23,476 bases of DNA, taken from a virus. A program made the position numbers and the translations under genes. Location: positions 1-23,476 of the IMG/VR virus record IMGVR_UViG_3300009079_000132. One strand, written 5' to 3'. Numbering within the stretch: position 1 is the stretch's first letter; each line of letters starts with the position of its first letter. A model generated the notes under the pieces. It ran no database searches. It had not been told where the DNA came from and saw only the letters and a list, made by a program, of their open reading frames with translations. Below are positions 1-8,018 of this stretch, one piece after another.

Positions 1-1620
1 ATTACTGATACATCTGGCGCACTAGAAGATATTGGTATTACAGCAGCTAAGATTAGTAACTGGACAGTACTTTCAGCATTTACTGCTTCAGCAACAGCTC
101 CAACATCGACAACAGCAGACGGTACATTATGGTACAGTTCAGTAGTTGACGAAGTTGATATGATGTATCACAATGGTACAACTTGGGTTGGCTATAATGA
201 TGCTACTGCTTTTCCAAATGCAAAAGTTACTACAGCAGCAACTGAACCAACTACTAGCTTAGTAGCAAACGATATTTGGATTAGTACAGCAGATTTAGAA
301 AACTATCCAACAATTTATCGTTACAGTGCTGATCTTACAAAATGGGTATTGATTGACAAGTCAGATCAAACTACTGAAGATGGCGTTTTATTTGCTGATG
401 CACGTTACAGTACAGACGGTAGTGCTACTGAATCAACTATAGCTGAAATGCTATTAAGCAACTTTTTAGACACAGATGCTCCAGATCCAGCACTATATCC
501 ACAAGGTATGTTACTATGGAACTTACGTAGAAGCGGATTCAACGTTAAGAAATATGTACGTAACTATGTTGATATTACAGCTGATAATATTAGAATGGGC
601 GATGTAAGTATGGCAGCATACAGTCCAGATCGTTGGGTTACTGAATCAGGAAACCAAGAAGATGGTAGTGGATCATTTGGACGTCACGCACAGCGTAAAG
701 TTATTGTGCAAGGATTACAATCTGAAATGAACAGTAACCAAGACATTAGAGATGATGAATCAAGAATCTTTAACGTTATGGCAACACCTGGTTATTCAGA
801 GCTAATTGGCGAAATGATTAGTTTAAACCTTGATAGAGGCCTAAGTGCATTTATCGTAGGTGACACACCAGCAAGATTAACATCAGACGCAACATCACTT
901 AATGAGTGGGGTCAAAATACTAAACTTGCAGTTGAAGATAACGATGACGGACTTGTATCAAGAGACGAGTACTTAGGTATGTTTTACCCTTGGGGCTTTA
1001 CAAGTGATAACGCAGGCAACAATGTAGTTGTTCCGCCAAGTCATATGATGCTACGCACAATTGCACTTAGTGATCAAGTTAGCTATCCTTGGTTTGCACC
1101 AGCAGGCACAAGACGCGGTGGCGTAACTAATGCTACAGCAACAGGTTATGTTAATGGCAGTGGCGAGTTTGTTTCAATTGCATTAAACGAAGGACAACGT
1201 GACACACTTTACAGTGTAAATGTTAATCCAATTACGTTTATTAACGGAGCAGGACTTGTTAACTATGGTCAAAAGACTCGTGCAAGAAATGCAAGTTCAT
1301 TGGATAGAATTAACGTAGCACGTTTGGTTATCTACTTACGTAGTCAACTTAACAAACTTGCTAAGCCTTATATCTTTGAGCCAAATGACAAGATTACAAG
1401 AGATCAAATCAAACAAGCAGCAGAAAGTTTATGTTTAGAACTAGTAGGTGCTAGAGCACTATATGACTTCTTAGTTGTATGTGATAATAGTAATAACACA
1501 CCAGCTAGAATTGACAGAAACGAGCTGTACTTAGACATAGCAATAGAACCAGTGAAAGCAGTAGAGTTTGTTTACATTCCGCTACGCTTGAAAAATACTG
1601 GTGAGATAGCAGGCTTGTAA
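1..1620 (+). CDS. gp18: Contractile tail sheath protein gp18, 5' truncated
   Basis: This is the sheath subunit that polymerises around the tail tube and contracts to drive DNA injection. The frame is open from base 1, so the gene starts outside the window and 539 residues are visible. The C-terminal part is the classic sheath end: RINVARLVIYLRSQL, then KPYIFEPND, GARALYDFLVVCD and a final beta segment EFVYIPLRL. The first 130 or so visible residues hold an inserted region with two similar blocks (a Thr/Pro-rich segment, then LWYSS... or IWIST..., then an aromatic YHNG or YRYS motif), as I recall from marine T4-like sheaths. Every visible Ala-Ala pair is written GCA-GCN, unlike all later genes in the window. 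The identification is by family resemblance and by the tail tube gene directly downstream. Confidence 0.93.
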   Translation: MTDTSGALEDIGITAAKISNWTVLSAFTASATAPTSTTADGTLWYSSVVDEVDMMYHNGTTWVGYNDATAFPNAKVTTAATEPTTSLVANDIWISTADLENYPTIYRYSADLTKWVLIDKSDQTTEDGVLFADARYSTDGSATESTIAEMLLSNFLDTDAPDPALYPQGMLLWNLRRSGFNVKKYVRNYVDITADNIRMGDVSMAAYSPDRWVTESGNQEDGSGSFGRHAQRKVIVQGLQSEMNSNQDIRDDESRIFNVMATPGYSELIGEMISLNLDRGLSAFIVGDTPARLTSDATSLNEWGQNTKLAVEDNDDGLVSRDEYLGMFYPWGFTSDNAGNNVVVPPSHMMLRTIALSDQVSYPWFAPAGTRRGGVTNATATGYVNGSGEFVSIALNEGQRDTLYSVNVNPITFINGAGLVNYGQKTRARNASSLDRINVARLVIYLRSQLNKLAKPYIFEPNDKITRDQIKQAAESLCLELVGARALYDFLVVCDNSNNTPARIDRNELYLDIAIEPVKAVEFVYIPLRLKNTGEIAGL

Positions 1621-1624
1621 GAAT

Positions 1625-1632
1625 GATAAATA
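1625..1632 (+). promoter_or_regulatory. Late promoter upstream of tail tube gene
   Basis: GATAAATA matches the T4 late promoter core TATAAATA at seven of eight positions. By T4 geometry transcription would start near 1638, giving a leader of about 20 bases that contains the Shine-Dalgarno AGGAG (1646-1650) eight bases before the ATG at 1659. Confidence 0.7.
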
Positions 1633-1658
1633 TATATAACAAATTAGGAGCAAAGTAA

Positions 1659-2297
1659 ATGGCTATTTCATCATTATCAAAAATCACAGTTCCATTAGCT
1701 TCGGATGCAAGTAACTCTACCCAAGGGTTACTTATGCCAAAACTCCAGTACCGCTTTCGAGTGTCACTGGAAAACTTTGGTGTAAGTGCAGGCGAAGTTA
1801 CTGAACTAACAAAACAGGTTCAGGATGTTACTAGACCAAACGTAAGCTTCGAGACAATGACTGTTGACGTATATAACTCAAGAGTTTATCTTGCAGGTAA
1901 ACATACCTGGGAAGCTATTACACTTACTTTAAGAGACGATGCTACTGGTGCTGTACAAAAACTAGTTGGTGAACAACTACAAAGACAGTTCGATTTTATG
2001 GAACAGTCAAGTGCGGCAAGCGGAATTGATTATAAGTTTGTAACTAGAATTGAAATTCTAGACGGTGGTAACGGTAACTACGCACCAGAAACATTAGAAA
2101 CTTTTGAACTATACGGTTGTTACTTAGAAAGTGCAAATTACAATTCATTAGCATACAGTGCTAACGAACCAGTAACAGTTGCATTAACAGTTAAGTACGA
2201 CAATGCTATCCAAACATCAGGCGCAAGCGGTGGTGGAGTAGGTACTGCTATTGGAAGATCAGTAGCGGCTATAGCAAGTACAACTGGCGCAAGCTAA
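1659..2297 (+). CDS. gp19: Tail tube protein gp19
   Basis: This 212-residue protein forms the inner tube of the contractile tail. Typical tube features are the early LQYRFRVSLENFG strand, VQDVTRPNVSFETMTVDVYNS around residues 54-74, YLAGKHTWEAITLTLRDD, and the late strand LYGCYLESANYNSLAYS ending in a VTVALTVKYDNA strand. Length is close to the family norm. It follows the sheath gene as in T4, separated by 38 bases that carry a late promoter and a good ribosome binding site. The C-terminal 25 residues are Gly/Ala/Ser-rich and look flexible. Ala-Ala pairs are written GCG-GCN, in contrast with the sheath gene next door. Confidence 0.92.
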   Translation: MAISSLSKITVPLASDASNSTQGLLMPKLQYRFRVSLENFGVSAGEVTELTKQVQDVTRPNVSFETMTVDVYNSRVYLAGKHTWEAITLTLRDDATGAVQKLVGEQLQRQFDFMEQSSAASGIDYKFVTRIEILDGGNGNYAPETLETFELYGCYLESANYNSLAYSANEPVTVALTVKYDNAIQTSGASGGGVGTAIGRSVAAIASTTGAS

Positions 2298-2327
2298 GTT
2301 ACTTAATAGTACAACAAATTAGAATTA

Positions 2328-2348
2328 GGGGCTTCATTGCCCCTTTTT
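2328..2348 (+). terminator. Rho-independent terminator after tail tube gene
   Basis: Stem GGGGC (2328-2332), six-base loop, stem GCCCC (2339-2343), then five T residues. It closes the sheath/tube transcripts. A fresh late promoter follows 26 bases later. Confidence 0.85.
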
Positions 2349-2374
2349 CATTTTATACGCAGTTAATAACATTG

Positions 2375-2382
2375 GATAAATA
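2375..2382 (+). promoter_or_regulatory. Late promoter with predicted start at the ATG
   Basis: GATAAATA is followed by five bases and then the ATG at 2388. If it spans -13 to -6 as in T4, transcription starts at 2388, the A of the start codon. No Shine-Dalgarno sequence would be present in the mRNA. Confidence 0.7.
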
Positions 2383-2387
2383 TTAGT

Positions 2388-3803
2388 ATGGCGAACATAT
2401 TCAATGGATTCTTAGATAACTTAGTAAACGGCGCACTTAGTCCAAAGGGCGACATGGCCGACTATTCACATGCGGCACGTTTATTCACAGACGACAACTT
2501 TCGTTTAGCTCCCAAACAAAAGTTTCTATATCATGTAACACTTAATTTAAATGACAACGTAGTAAACAAAGTATTACCAGGTTGGGTTGGCAGACATACT
2601 AATGAAGTTAATATGCTTGTTAAAAGTGTAACTATGCCTAGTTATGATATAACAACTGAAGTTAAGAACAAATACAATCGTAAAAAGAATGTACAAACAC
2701 GTATAGATTATTCACCTGTAAATATTGTATTCCACGATGATAACAATAGCATAACAACACAGTTATGGACAGCATACTATAACTATATGTTTAGAGACGG
2801 TACATATGGTAGCAGAGATGGCGCAGGAGCACCAAATCAAAGTGCAAGACCATATAGTAGATTTAATACGTACAAAGGTAGTACACAGAACGGTGACCGC
2901 TTTGGTTTAGATAACAATCAATACGAACCGTTTTTTACAAGTATACAAATATCACAGTTAGCAAGACATCAATATCTTACGCTAACATTAGTAAACCCAA
3001 TTATTGAAAAATGGTCACACGATACACTTGATAATTCAGCAGGTGCTGATCCTGTGCAGAATACAATGACAGTAGCATACGAAACTGTATTTTATGCAGA
3101 CGGTGCTGTTGTAGAAGGATCAACACCTAAAGGGTTTGCAACAGAACATTATGATTCAACACCTAGTCCAATTGCCGCAGGTAGTGGCGGAAGCCTATTT
3201 GGTAGCTCGGGTGTACTAGCAGGCGGTGTTAGTGTGCTAGGAGATTTAGCAGGCGGTAAAGCAGACTTAGGTACATTACTTACAGCGGCACGTACAGTTA
3301 AAAACGCTAAGAAACTTACTAAAGAAGGTTTGCGTAACGAAGCATATCAAGTTGCAGGACAAACTATTAGAACAGCAACAGGAACTAACGTAAGTGGACT
3401 TGCTAATACTAGTTTTCCAAAATCCGGTGGCAATGGTACACAAACAACTGAAGCAAAAGCAATTACAACTGTTAAGCAAAACAAACAAATAGATACAGCA
3501 GAATTACAAACAGCACTAGCCAATAATGCAGAACTAAAAGACTTAGTTGCAGAAAGAGCTGTTGCAATTGGTGCAGTAAGTACACTAGCAGGGTATAATA
3601 TAGGTAATGCCGCAGGACTTGGAGCGTACGATAACCTTACTATAAACGAAAAAACAATAGTTAAAACAGAAGTTGATCAATTACTATCTAATGAAGATCC
3701 CAAGATGTTATCCATTACCAACTCCATAGTCACTAAATACAGAGAGTCACAAACAGGCAGTAGTACTATTGCCGCACAAAAGAATCCATTAGGAAACGTA
3801 TAA
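2388..3803 (+). CDS. Tube-fold baseplate/tail protein (gp48/gp54-like or gp19 paralogue)
   Basis: A 471-residue protein that I read as having a tail-tube-type domain followed by a long C-terminal extension. The N-terminal 240 residues contain FLYHVTLNL, LVKSVTMPSYDITTEVKNKYN, VQTRIDYSPVNIVFHDDNN, LWTAYYNYMFRDGTYG and HQYLTLTLVNPIIEKW, the strand order of tube and tube-initiator proteins. Residues 255-471 are Gly/Ala/Thr-rich with little recognisable structure. T4 gp48 and gp54 share this plan (tube domain plus extension) and nucleate the tube on the baseplate, so a similar role is plausible. It lies directly after the tube gene and has its own late promoter. It could instead be a minor tube or virion protein. 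The fold call is moderate; the exact role is inferred. Confidence 0.55.
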   Translation: MANIFNGFLDNLVNGALSPKGDMADYSHAARLFTDDNFRLAPKQKFLYHVTLNLNDNVVNKVLPGWVGRHTNEVNMLVKSVTMPSYDITTEVKNKYNRKKNVQTRIDYSPVNIVFHDDNNSITTQLWTAYYNYMFRDGTYGSRDGAGAPNQSARPYSRFNTYKGSTQNGDRFGLDNNQYEPFFTSIQISQLARHQYLTLTLVNPIIEKWSHDTLDNSAGADPVQNTMTVAYETVFYADGAVVEGSTPKGFATEHYDSTPSPIAAGSGGSLFGSSGVLAGGVSVLGDLAGGKADLGTLLTAARTVKNAKKLTKEGLRNEAYQVAGQTIRTATGTNVSGLANTSFPKSGGNGTQTTEAKAITTVKQNKQIDTAELQTALANNAELKDLVAERAVAIGAVSTLAGYNIGNAAGLGAYDNLTINEKTIVKTEVDQLLSNEDPKMLSITNSIVTKYRESQTGSSTIAAQKNPLGNV

Positions 3804-3804
3804 T

Positions 3805-4173
3805 ATGGCAAACAATTTACCAGCAGTTCCAGCACAAGATAGCGGTGCAGAAGTTAAAGAATTTTTCAATCAATACTTAACAGAAAAAACTTCTTATCCG
3901 GCAAATGATGTTGACGCAGTAATAGGCTTTTTTGAAAATAGAGGTTTCGAAAAATCAAGTGCTATTGCAGTAGGTACAGCAATCTTAAATCAAGCAAAAG
4001 TAGATGACATAAATGTGTTTGAACTTATTGATACACTAAAAGGTATTAACTCAACACAGATGAGTGATATCATTGCTAACGTACTAAACTACAGTAGAGA
4101 AAAAACAAGCACACTTGGATTTAAAGTAACTTCAAATTACGAAAAAATTGAAAAGCGAAACATCATATACTAA
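3805..4173 (+). CDS. Conserved small protein of marine T4-like phages, unknown function
   Basis: A 122-residue, mostly helical protein: a disordered N-terminus (PAVPAQDSG), then EVKEFFNQYL, VDAVIGFFENRGFEKSSAIAVGTAILNQAK, INVFELIDTLKG and IIANVLNYSREKTSTLGF. I recall similar proteins annotated only as hypothetical or virion-associated in marine T4-like phages, usually among structural genes. It starts one base after the upstream stop, with AGGAAA at 3791-3796 as a possible ribosome binding site. The context suggests a structural or assembly role, but no catalytic motif is visible. Confidence 0.75.
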   Translation: MANNLPAVPAQDSGAEVKEFFNQYLTEKTSYPANDVDAVIGFFENRGFEKSSAIAVGTAILNQAKVDDINVFELIDTLKGINSTQMSDIIANVLNYSREKTSTLGFKVTSNYEKIEKRNIIY

Positions 4174-4179
4174 AATGCC

Positions 4180-4617
4180 ATGGGAAGATTTGCACAGGGA
4201 AAATATAGTCTCAAAAATCCTGAGAAGTATATAGGTACAAAGACACCAACTTATAGAAGTAGTTGGGAGTTTACGTTTATGCGATTTTGCGACGAACACC
4301 CAAGTGTTGCTAAATGGGCAAGTGAAGCAATTAAAATTCCATATAAGAATCCATTAACCGGAAAGCATACAATATATGTTCCGGACTTCTTTATTGCATA
4401 CGCAGACCGTAAAGGAAAGCAACGTGTAGAACTAATAGAAGTAAAGCCAGAGAATCAAGCAGTAAAAGAAAAACTAGGCCGTAGTAAACATAACCAGGCT
4501 TCTTGGGTAGTTAACCAAGCAAAATGGGAAGCCGCAAGGGCATACTGTAAACAAAAAGGTATATTCTTTAGAGTCATAACAGAAAAAGATATATTCCACA
4601 ACGGTAAAAGACGATAA
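4180..4617 (+). CDS. gp4: Head-completion nuclease gp4
   Basis: A 145-residue homologue of T4 gp4, needed to finish DNA-filled heads before tail joining. The N-terminal signature NPEKYIGTKTPTYRSSWEF (residues 13-31) is diagnostic. A PD-(D/E)xK-type nuclease centre is visible: Glu30 in SSWEF, Asp69 in VPDFF and Glu87-x-Lys89 in LIEVKP. This is a TnsA/Vsr-like arrangement. The basic C-terminus would suit DNA binding. The start at 4180 lies six bases after the previous stop with no clear ribosome binding site, so translation may be coupled. Its stop codon is part of the next late promoter. Confidence 0.85.
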   Translation: MGRFAQGKYSLKNPEKYIGTKTPTYRSSWEFTFMRFCDEHPSVAKWASEAIKIPYKNPLTGKHTIYVPDFFIAYADRKGKQRVELIEVKPENQAVKEKLGRSKHNQASWVVNQAKWEAARAYCKQKGIFFRVITEKDIFHNGKRR

Positions 4618-4620
4618 ATA
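4613..4620 (+). promoter_or_regulatory. Late promoter overlapping the gp4 stop codon
   Basis: GATAAATA, whose internal TAA (4615-4617) is the stop codon of the gp4 gene. The predicted start near 4626 gives a 22-base leader with AGGA at 4641-4644 before the ATG at 4648. Confidence 0.65.
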
Positions 4621-4647
4621 ATAGTAGCATATAATGGTATAGGACAC

Positions 4648-5148
4648 ATGACCAAAAAACTAGAAGATTTACTCAACATGCCTGATTCAAAAGAAATTAT
4701 ACAACAGGCAGAGAAACAAGAAAAAGCACAAACAAAACACGAAGTAGCTCATGAAGATAGCTTTCGTGATATAGCAGAGTTTGATAAAATTACAAGCGCA
4801 TTACCAGCTGTTAAAGGCTTAGGTGATAAAGCAGATAGTGAGTTAAATGAAATAGCAGATAAAGCACTTGAAGCATATGACGATTTAATGAATCTTGGTA
4901 TGAATGTAGAAAGCCGTTACAGTGGTAGAGTATTTGAAGTTGCCGGCGGCCTGCTTAAAACAGGACTAGATGCAAAAGTAGCAAAACTTAATAATAAGTT
5001 AAAAATGGTTGAACTACAACTTAGAAAAGAAAAGCAAGATAAAGACGGTGGCATTAGTGAAGACGGTATGATTGCTGGAGAAGGCTATGTTGTAACAGAT
5101 CGCAATAGCCTCTTAGAAAAGCTCAAAGGACTCGATAAGGATAAATAA
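4648..5148 (+). CDS. gp16: Terminase small subunit gp16
   Basis: A 166-residue protein matching the small terminase of marine T4-like phages, the subunit that recognises DNA and regulates the gp17 motor. Diagnostic segments are LEDLLNMPDSKEI at the N-terminus, the helix ALPAVKGLGDKADSELNEIADKALEAYDDLMNLGMNVE, and SRYSGRVFEVAGGLLKTGLDAKVAKLNNKLKMVELQLRKEK, a coiled-coil-like stretch expected for ring assembly. The length equals T4 gp16 (about 164). It is two genes upstream of the large subunit, whereas in T4 the two are adjacent. Confidence 0.82.
   Translation: MTKKLEDLLNMPDSKEIIQQAEKQEKAQTKHEVAHEDSFRDIAEFDKITSALPAVKGLGDKADSELNEIADKALEAYDDLMNLGMNVESRYSGRVFEVAGGLLKTGLDAKVAKLNNKLKMVELQLRKEKQDKDGGISEDGMIAGEGYVVTDRNSLLEKLKGLDKDK
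5140..5147 (+). promoter_or_regulatory. Late promoter overlapping the gp16 stop codon
   Basis: GATAAATA overlaps the TAA (5146-5148) that ends the small terminase gene. Predicted start near 5153, just ahead of the AGGATGG ribosome binding site at 5156-5162. Confidence 0.6.
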
Positions 5149-5167
5149 CTTATATAGGATGGATAAT

Positions 5168-5680
5168 ATGGAAACACGATTTCAAGAATTGCTAAACGAG
5201 TCTAAAAAGACTTATGCATTTAAAATAGGTATTGCAGGTGTTTTGCCTGAAGGTTGCGAAGAAAGCATCAAAACATGCTTACAAAAGTATGATGTTGCTA
5301 GTATAAGCAAAGGTAAAAAGACACCTATTACAGAACGTCCATTAGATTTTCCACAGCTGGAAAACATGGAAGTTACTTACTTTGAAGTCGAACTTAACTA
5401 TCCTTCCACACAACAAGTTTTACAAGAGTATATTGGACAGTGCTGTAGCATAGACCAAGCACATATTATTGTAAGAAATCCATTAGAGATGCAAGAGAAA
5501 TATCAGGAAATGCCTGAGGACAATGTATATCAAACAAAGTTAACAACAGAAGACATGGGCGGCGAAAGCGCACAAGACTCAGTTGGTGAAAACAGAGTAA
5601 TGGAATTATTGAAAGAACTTGAAAAAGTAAAAACAGAACGTGAGCACGATCCAAGTGCGGCGGTATCGGAGACAAACTAA
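5168..5680 (+). CDS. Conserved protein of unknown function between the terminase genes
   Basis: A 170-residue acidic protein with no motif I recognise. The first 110 residues look folded (KTYAFKIGIAGVLPEGCEESIKTCL, MEVTYFEVELNYPSTQQVLQEYI, SIDQAHIIVRNPLEM), an alternating beta-alpha pattern like a small ferredoxin-like domain. The last 60 are charged and probably disordered, with a short helix MELLKELEKVKTEREHD. The ATG at 5168 is preferred to the one at 5159 because AGGATGG (5156-5162) sits at normal spacing only for the former. Its stop overlaps the next start (TAATG). I recall similar proteins beside terminase genes in marine T4-like phages, without a known role. Confidence 0.75.
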   Translation: METRFQELLNESKKTYAFKIGIAGVLPEGCEESIKTCLQKYDVASISKGKKTPITERPLDFPQLENMEVTYFEVELNYPSTQQVLQEYIGQCCSIDQAHIIVRNPLEMQEKYQEMPEDNVYQTKLTTEDMGGESAQDSVGENRVMELLKELEKVKTEREHDPSAAVSETN

Positions 5681-6372
5681 TGAATATGAAAAAGTTAATA
5701 GAGTCGATTGATGTTGCACAGGAAGGCTTACCAATGCCTATGCCTAGTACAGCACCTGAGATGGACAAAGGTAACCCAGTAACAATGAATGTATCAATGA
5801 ATGCAAGCGGCAAAGAACATGTTGCAGATTTAATTGATATGATGAAAAACGCAGGCATGGAAGGCGCAAAGGAAGTTGGCGCTGACATTATGCCAATGCG
5901 TAGAGATATGGAAAGACTACGTGATATAGTTAAAGGTCCAGACATGGAAAAAGACATGGATGATCTTAAACCAGGCATGCAAGATGAGCCATGTGATAAT
6001 TGCGGTAAGCAACATGTTGGTGCAAGTAGTTGTAATGATGACATTGAAATGGATGACGAAGCAGTTGCAGACGAAGCATATGCTAACGAGCCAGATGAAA
6101 AATACAGTGCAATAGACGATGTAATTAATTCAGGCGATGATTTACATAAGTCTAAAGCGGCATATCCTGCAACACAGGGTGGCGACAATCCAATGGCGTT
6201 ACAAGACGAAATTAAAGAAAAATTAGCGGCTAGACTTAAAGAGTTAATGGCTGGCGATGTAGAAGAAGCAGGCGACCACGATCATGAAGAAGGCGAAGAA
6301 CATGATTGTCCAGAATGCGGCGCTCCAGGCAAAACGAAGTTAATGGCTTGTAGCTCTTGCGGCTGTAGTTAA
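5680..6372 (+). CDS. Acidic Met-rich protein with C-terminal zinc ribbon
   Basis: A 230-residue protein of unknown function. It is rich in Met, Asp and Glu. A first cysteine cluster is C105-x2-C108 with H112 and C118. A second at the very C-terminus is C210-x2-C213 and C224-x2-C227 (plus C229), the spacing of a zinc ribbon. Between them lies an ANEPDEKY...DDLHKSK...GGDNPMAL segment (about 135-174) that I recall as a recurring module in marine phage virion or head-associated proteins. It overlaps the previous stop by one base and is closed by the terminator at 6387. Position beside the terminase suggests a packaging or head-core function, but that is inference. Confidence 0.75.
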   Translation: MNMKKLIESIDVAQEGLPMPMPSTAPEMDKGNPVTMNVSMNASGKEHVADLIDMMKNAGMEGAKEVGADIMPMRRDMERLRDIVKGPDMEKDMDDLKPGMQDEPCDNCGKQHVGASSCNDDIEMDDEAVADEAYANEPDEKYSAIDDVINSGDDLHKSKAAYPATQGGDNPMALQDEIKEKLAARLKELMAGDVEEAGDHDHEEGEEHDCPECGAPGKTKLMACSSCGCS

Positions 6373-6386
6373 AATACACAAAATTC

Positions 6387-6413
6387 AATAGGGCTTCCGG
6401 GCCCTATTTTTTT
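6387..6413 (+). terminator. Rho-independent terminator before gp17
   Basis: Stem AATAGGGC (6387-6394), loop TTCCGG, stem GCCCTATT (6401-6408), then a T tract to 6413. The gp17 late promoter begins two bases after the T tract. Confidence 0.9.
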
Positions 6414-6414
6414 G

Positions 6415-6422
6415 AGTAAATA
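6415..6422 (+). promoter_or_regulatory. Late promoter of gp17
   Basis: AGTAAATA, a variant of the late core with G at position two, follows a terminator immediately. The ATG at 6427 is four bases downstream, so the predicted transcript begins at or within one base of the start codon. Confidence 0.55.
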
Positions 6423-6426
6423 CAGT

Positions 6427-8007
6427 ATGAGCAAGAGTTTAGACGGTGTCCTTACTAAAAAGGCCAATCAAAAAGAATCATTTAGCGAAGCACAAATTGC
6501 TGACTTGTTAGCATGTACAGATCCTGACACAGGGTATATGTACTTTGCCAAGAAGTTTGCTTTTATACAACATCCTGTACAAGGTAAGTTGTTGTTTGAT
6601 CCTTATGAGTATCAAACACGTTTGATGCATTCATATCACAGTTTTAGATTTAATATAAACATGATGCCTAGACAAACAGGTAAAACTACTTGTGCGGCAA
6701 TATACCTTGCATGGTATGCAATGTTTGTACCTGATCAAACTATACTAATTGCGGCACACAAATACACAGGTGCTCAAGAGATTATGGCACGTATACGTTA
6801 CATATACGAAACGTGTGAAGATCACATACGTGCAGGTGTTACATCATATAACAAAGGCTCAATTGAATTTGAAAACGGCAGTAGAATTGTATCACAAACA
6901 ACTACTGGAAACACTGGACGTGGTATGTCCATATCATTACTATATTGTGACGAGTTTGCATTTGTGCAACCTAACATCGCAGAAGAGTTTTGGACATCAA
7001 TATCACCTACACTAGCAACAGGTGGTCGTGCTATTATTACTAGCACACCTAACAGTGATGAAGATACGTTTGCTACTATTTGGAAACAAGCAGAAGAGAA
7101 GTTTGACGCACACGGTAATGAAACTGATCTAGGGTCAAACGGATTTCATAGTTTTGTTGCAGAGTGGCAGGAGCATCCAGATAGAGATGAAGAATGGAAA
7201 GAAGCAGAAATTGGACGCATAGGCGAAGAAAAGTTTAGACGTGAATACGGCTGTGAATTCTTAGTCTTTGATGAAACACTTATTAACAGTATTAAGTTAG
7301 CCGCAATGGATGGTAAAAATCCTATATTAAATATGGGTCAAACTCGTTGGTATAAAAAGCCAAGCAGTGAGTTTACATATGCAGTTGCATTAGATCCGTC
7401 AATGGGAACAGGTGGCGATAATGCCGCAATTGAAGTATTTGAATTACCTAGTTATGAACAAGTAGCAGAGTGGCAACATAACCAAACAGGCATTCCAGGA
7501 CAAGTTAGAGTATTAAGTGATATATGTAATTACATTGCTACTGAATCTAAGTCCGATACTAATGTATATTGGAGTGTAGAAAACAATGGTATAGGTGAAG
7601 CCGCACTAATTGTTATAAATGACTTTGGTGAAGAAAATATACCCGGACTATTTGTAAGTGAACCTATACGCAAAGGACATGTACGTAAGTTCCGTAAAGG
7701 ATTTAATACTACACACGGTACAAAAATTACTGCATGTAGTAGACTTAAAACTATGATAGAAAACGATAAAATGTCTATAATAAGTAAACCTTTATTATCA
7801 GAACTAAAAGGGTTTGTTGCAACAGGCTCAAGTTTCCAAGCAAAGTCAGGAATGACAGATGATTTAGTAAGTGCTACATTACTTGCTATTAGAATGATGG
7901 CAGTACTAAAAGACTGGGATCCAAGAGTGTATAATACATTCAATCAAGCCGAACAAGATGAAGATTATGAGCCACCAATGCCTATCTTCATTAGCAGTAA
8001 CTATTGA
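6427..8007 (+). CDS. gp17: Terminase large subunit gp17
   Basis: The DNA-packaging motor: an N-terminal ATPase that pumps DNA into the prohead and a C-terminal RNase H-fold nuclease that cuts concatemers. Counting from the ATG at 6427 (526 residues), Walker A is PRQTGKTT (81-88), Walker B LLYCDEF (171-177, catalytic Glu176) and motif III ITSTP (204-208). The nuclease acids are Asp323 in ALDPS, Glu385 in SVENNG and Asp478/479 in MTDDL. A TTG at 6412 lies in the terminator T tract and upstream of the predicted transcript start, so ATG 6427 is preferred. Length is somewhat below T4 gp17 (610). All catalytic residues are present. Confidence 0.96.
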   Translation: MSKSLDGVLTKKANQKESFSEAQIADLLACTDPDTGYMYFAKKFAFIQHPVQGKLLFDPYEYQTRLMHSYHSFRFNINMMPRQTGKTTCAAIYLAWYAMFVPDQTILIAAHKYTGAQEIMARIRYIYETCEDHIRAGVTSYNKGSIEFENGSRIVSQTTTGNTGRGMSISLLYCDEFAFVQPNIAEEFWTSISPTLATGGRAIITSTPNSDEDTFATIWKQAEEKFDAHGNETDLGSNGFHSFVAEWQEHPDRDEEWKEAEIGRIGEEKFRREYGCEFLVFDETLINSIKLAAMDGKNPILNMGQTRWYKKPSSEFTYAVALDPSMGTGGDNAAIEVFELPSYEQVAEWQHNQTGIPGQVRVLSDICNYIATESKSDTNVYWSVENNGIGEAALIVINDFGEENIPGLFVSEPIRKGHVRKFRKGFNTTHGTKITACSRLKTMIENDKMSIISKPLLSELKGFVATGSSFQAKSGMTDDLVSATLLAIRMMAVLKDWDPRVYNTFNQAEQDEDYEPPMPIFISSNY

Positions 8008-8013
8008 TAAATA
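8006..8013 (+). promoter_or_regulatory. Late promoter overlapping the gp17 stop, start at next ATG
   Basis: GATAAATA shares its first bases with the TGA stop of gp17 (8005-8007). Five bases separate it from ATG 8019, so T4 geometry puts +1 exactly on that A. Confidence 0.68.
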
Positions 8014-8018
8014 CATTT

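Noticed and set aside
1512-1540. TTGACA as a sigma70 -35 element in the sheath gene
   Set aside because: No acceptable -10 hexamer lies at 16-18 bases.
2717-2724. TGTAAATA as a late promoter
   Set aside because: Internal to a gene with no start codon downstream at suitable distance; similar internal matches such as GGTAAATA at 12221 show that this weaker form occurs by chance.
5466-6188. 240-residue open frame on the - strand
   Set aside because: It lies opposite two well-supported + strand genes. It is Ser/Ile/Pro-rich, as expected for the complement of an acidic Met-rich gene, and has no family features.
6749-7015. 88-residue + frame within gp17
   Set aside because: It overlaps the ATPase core of the terminase in another frame and has no independent start signals.
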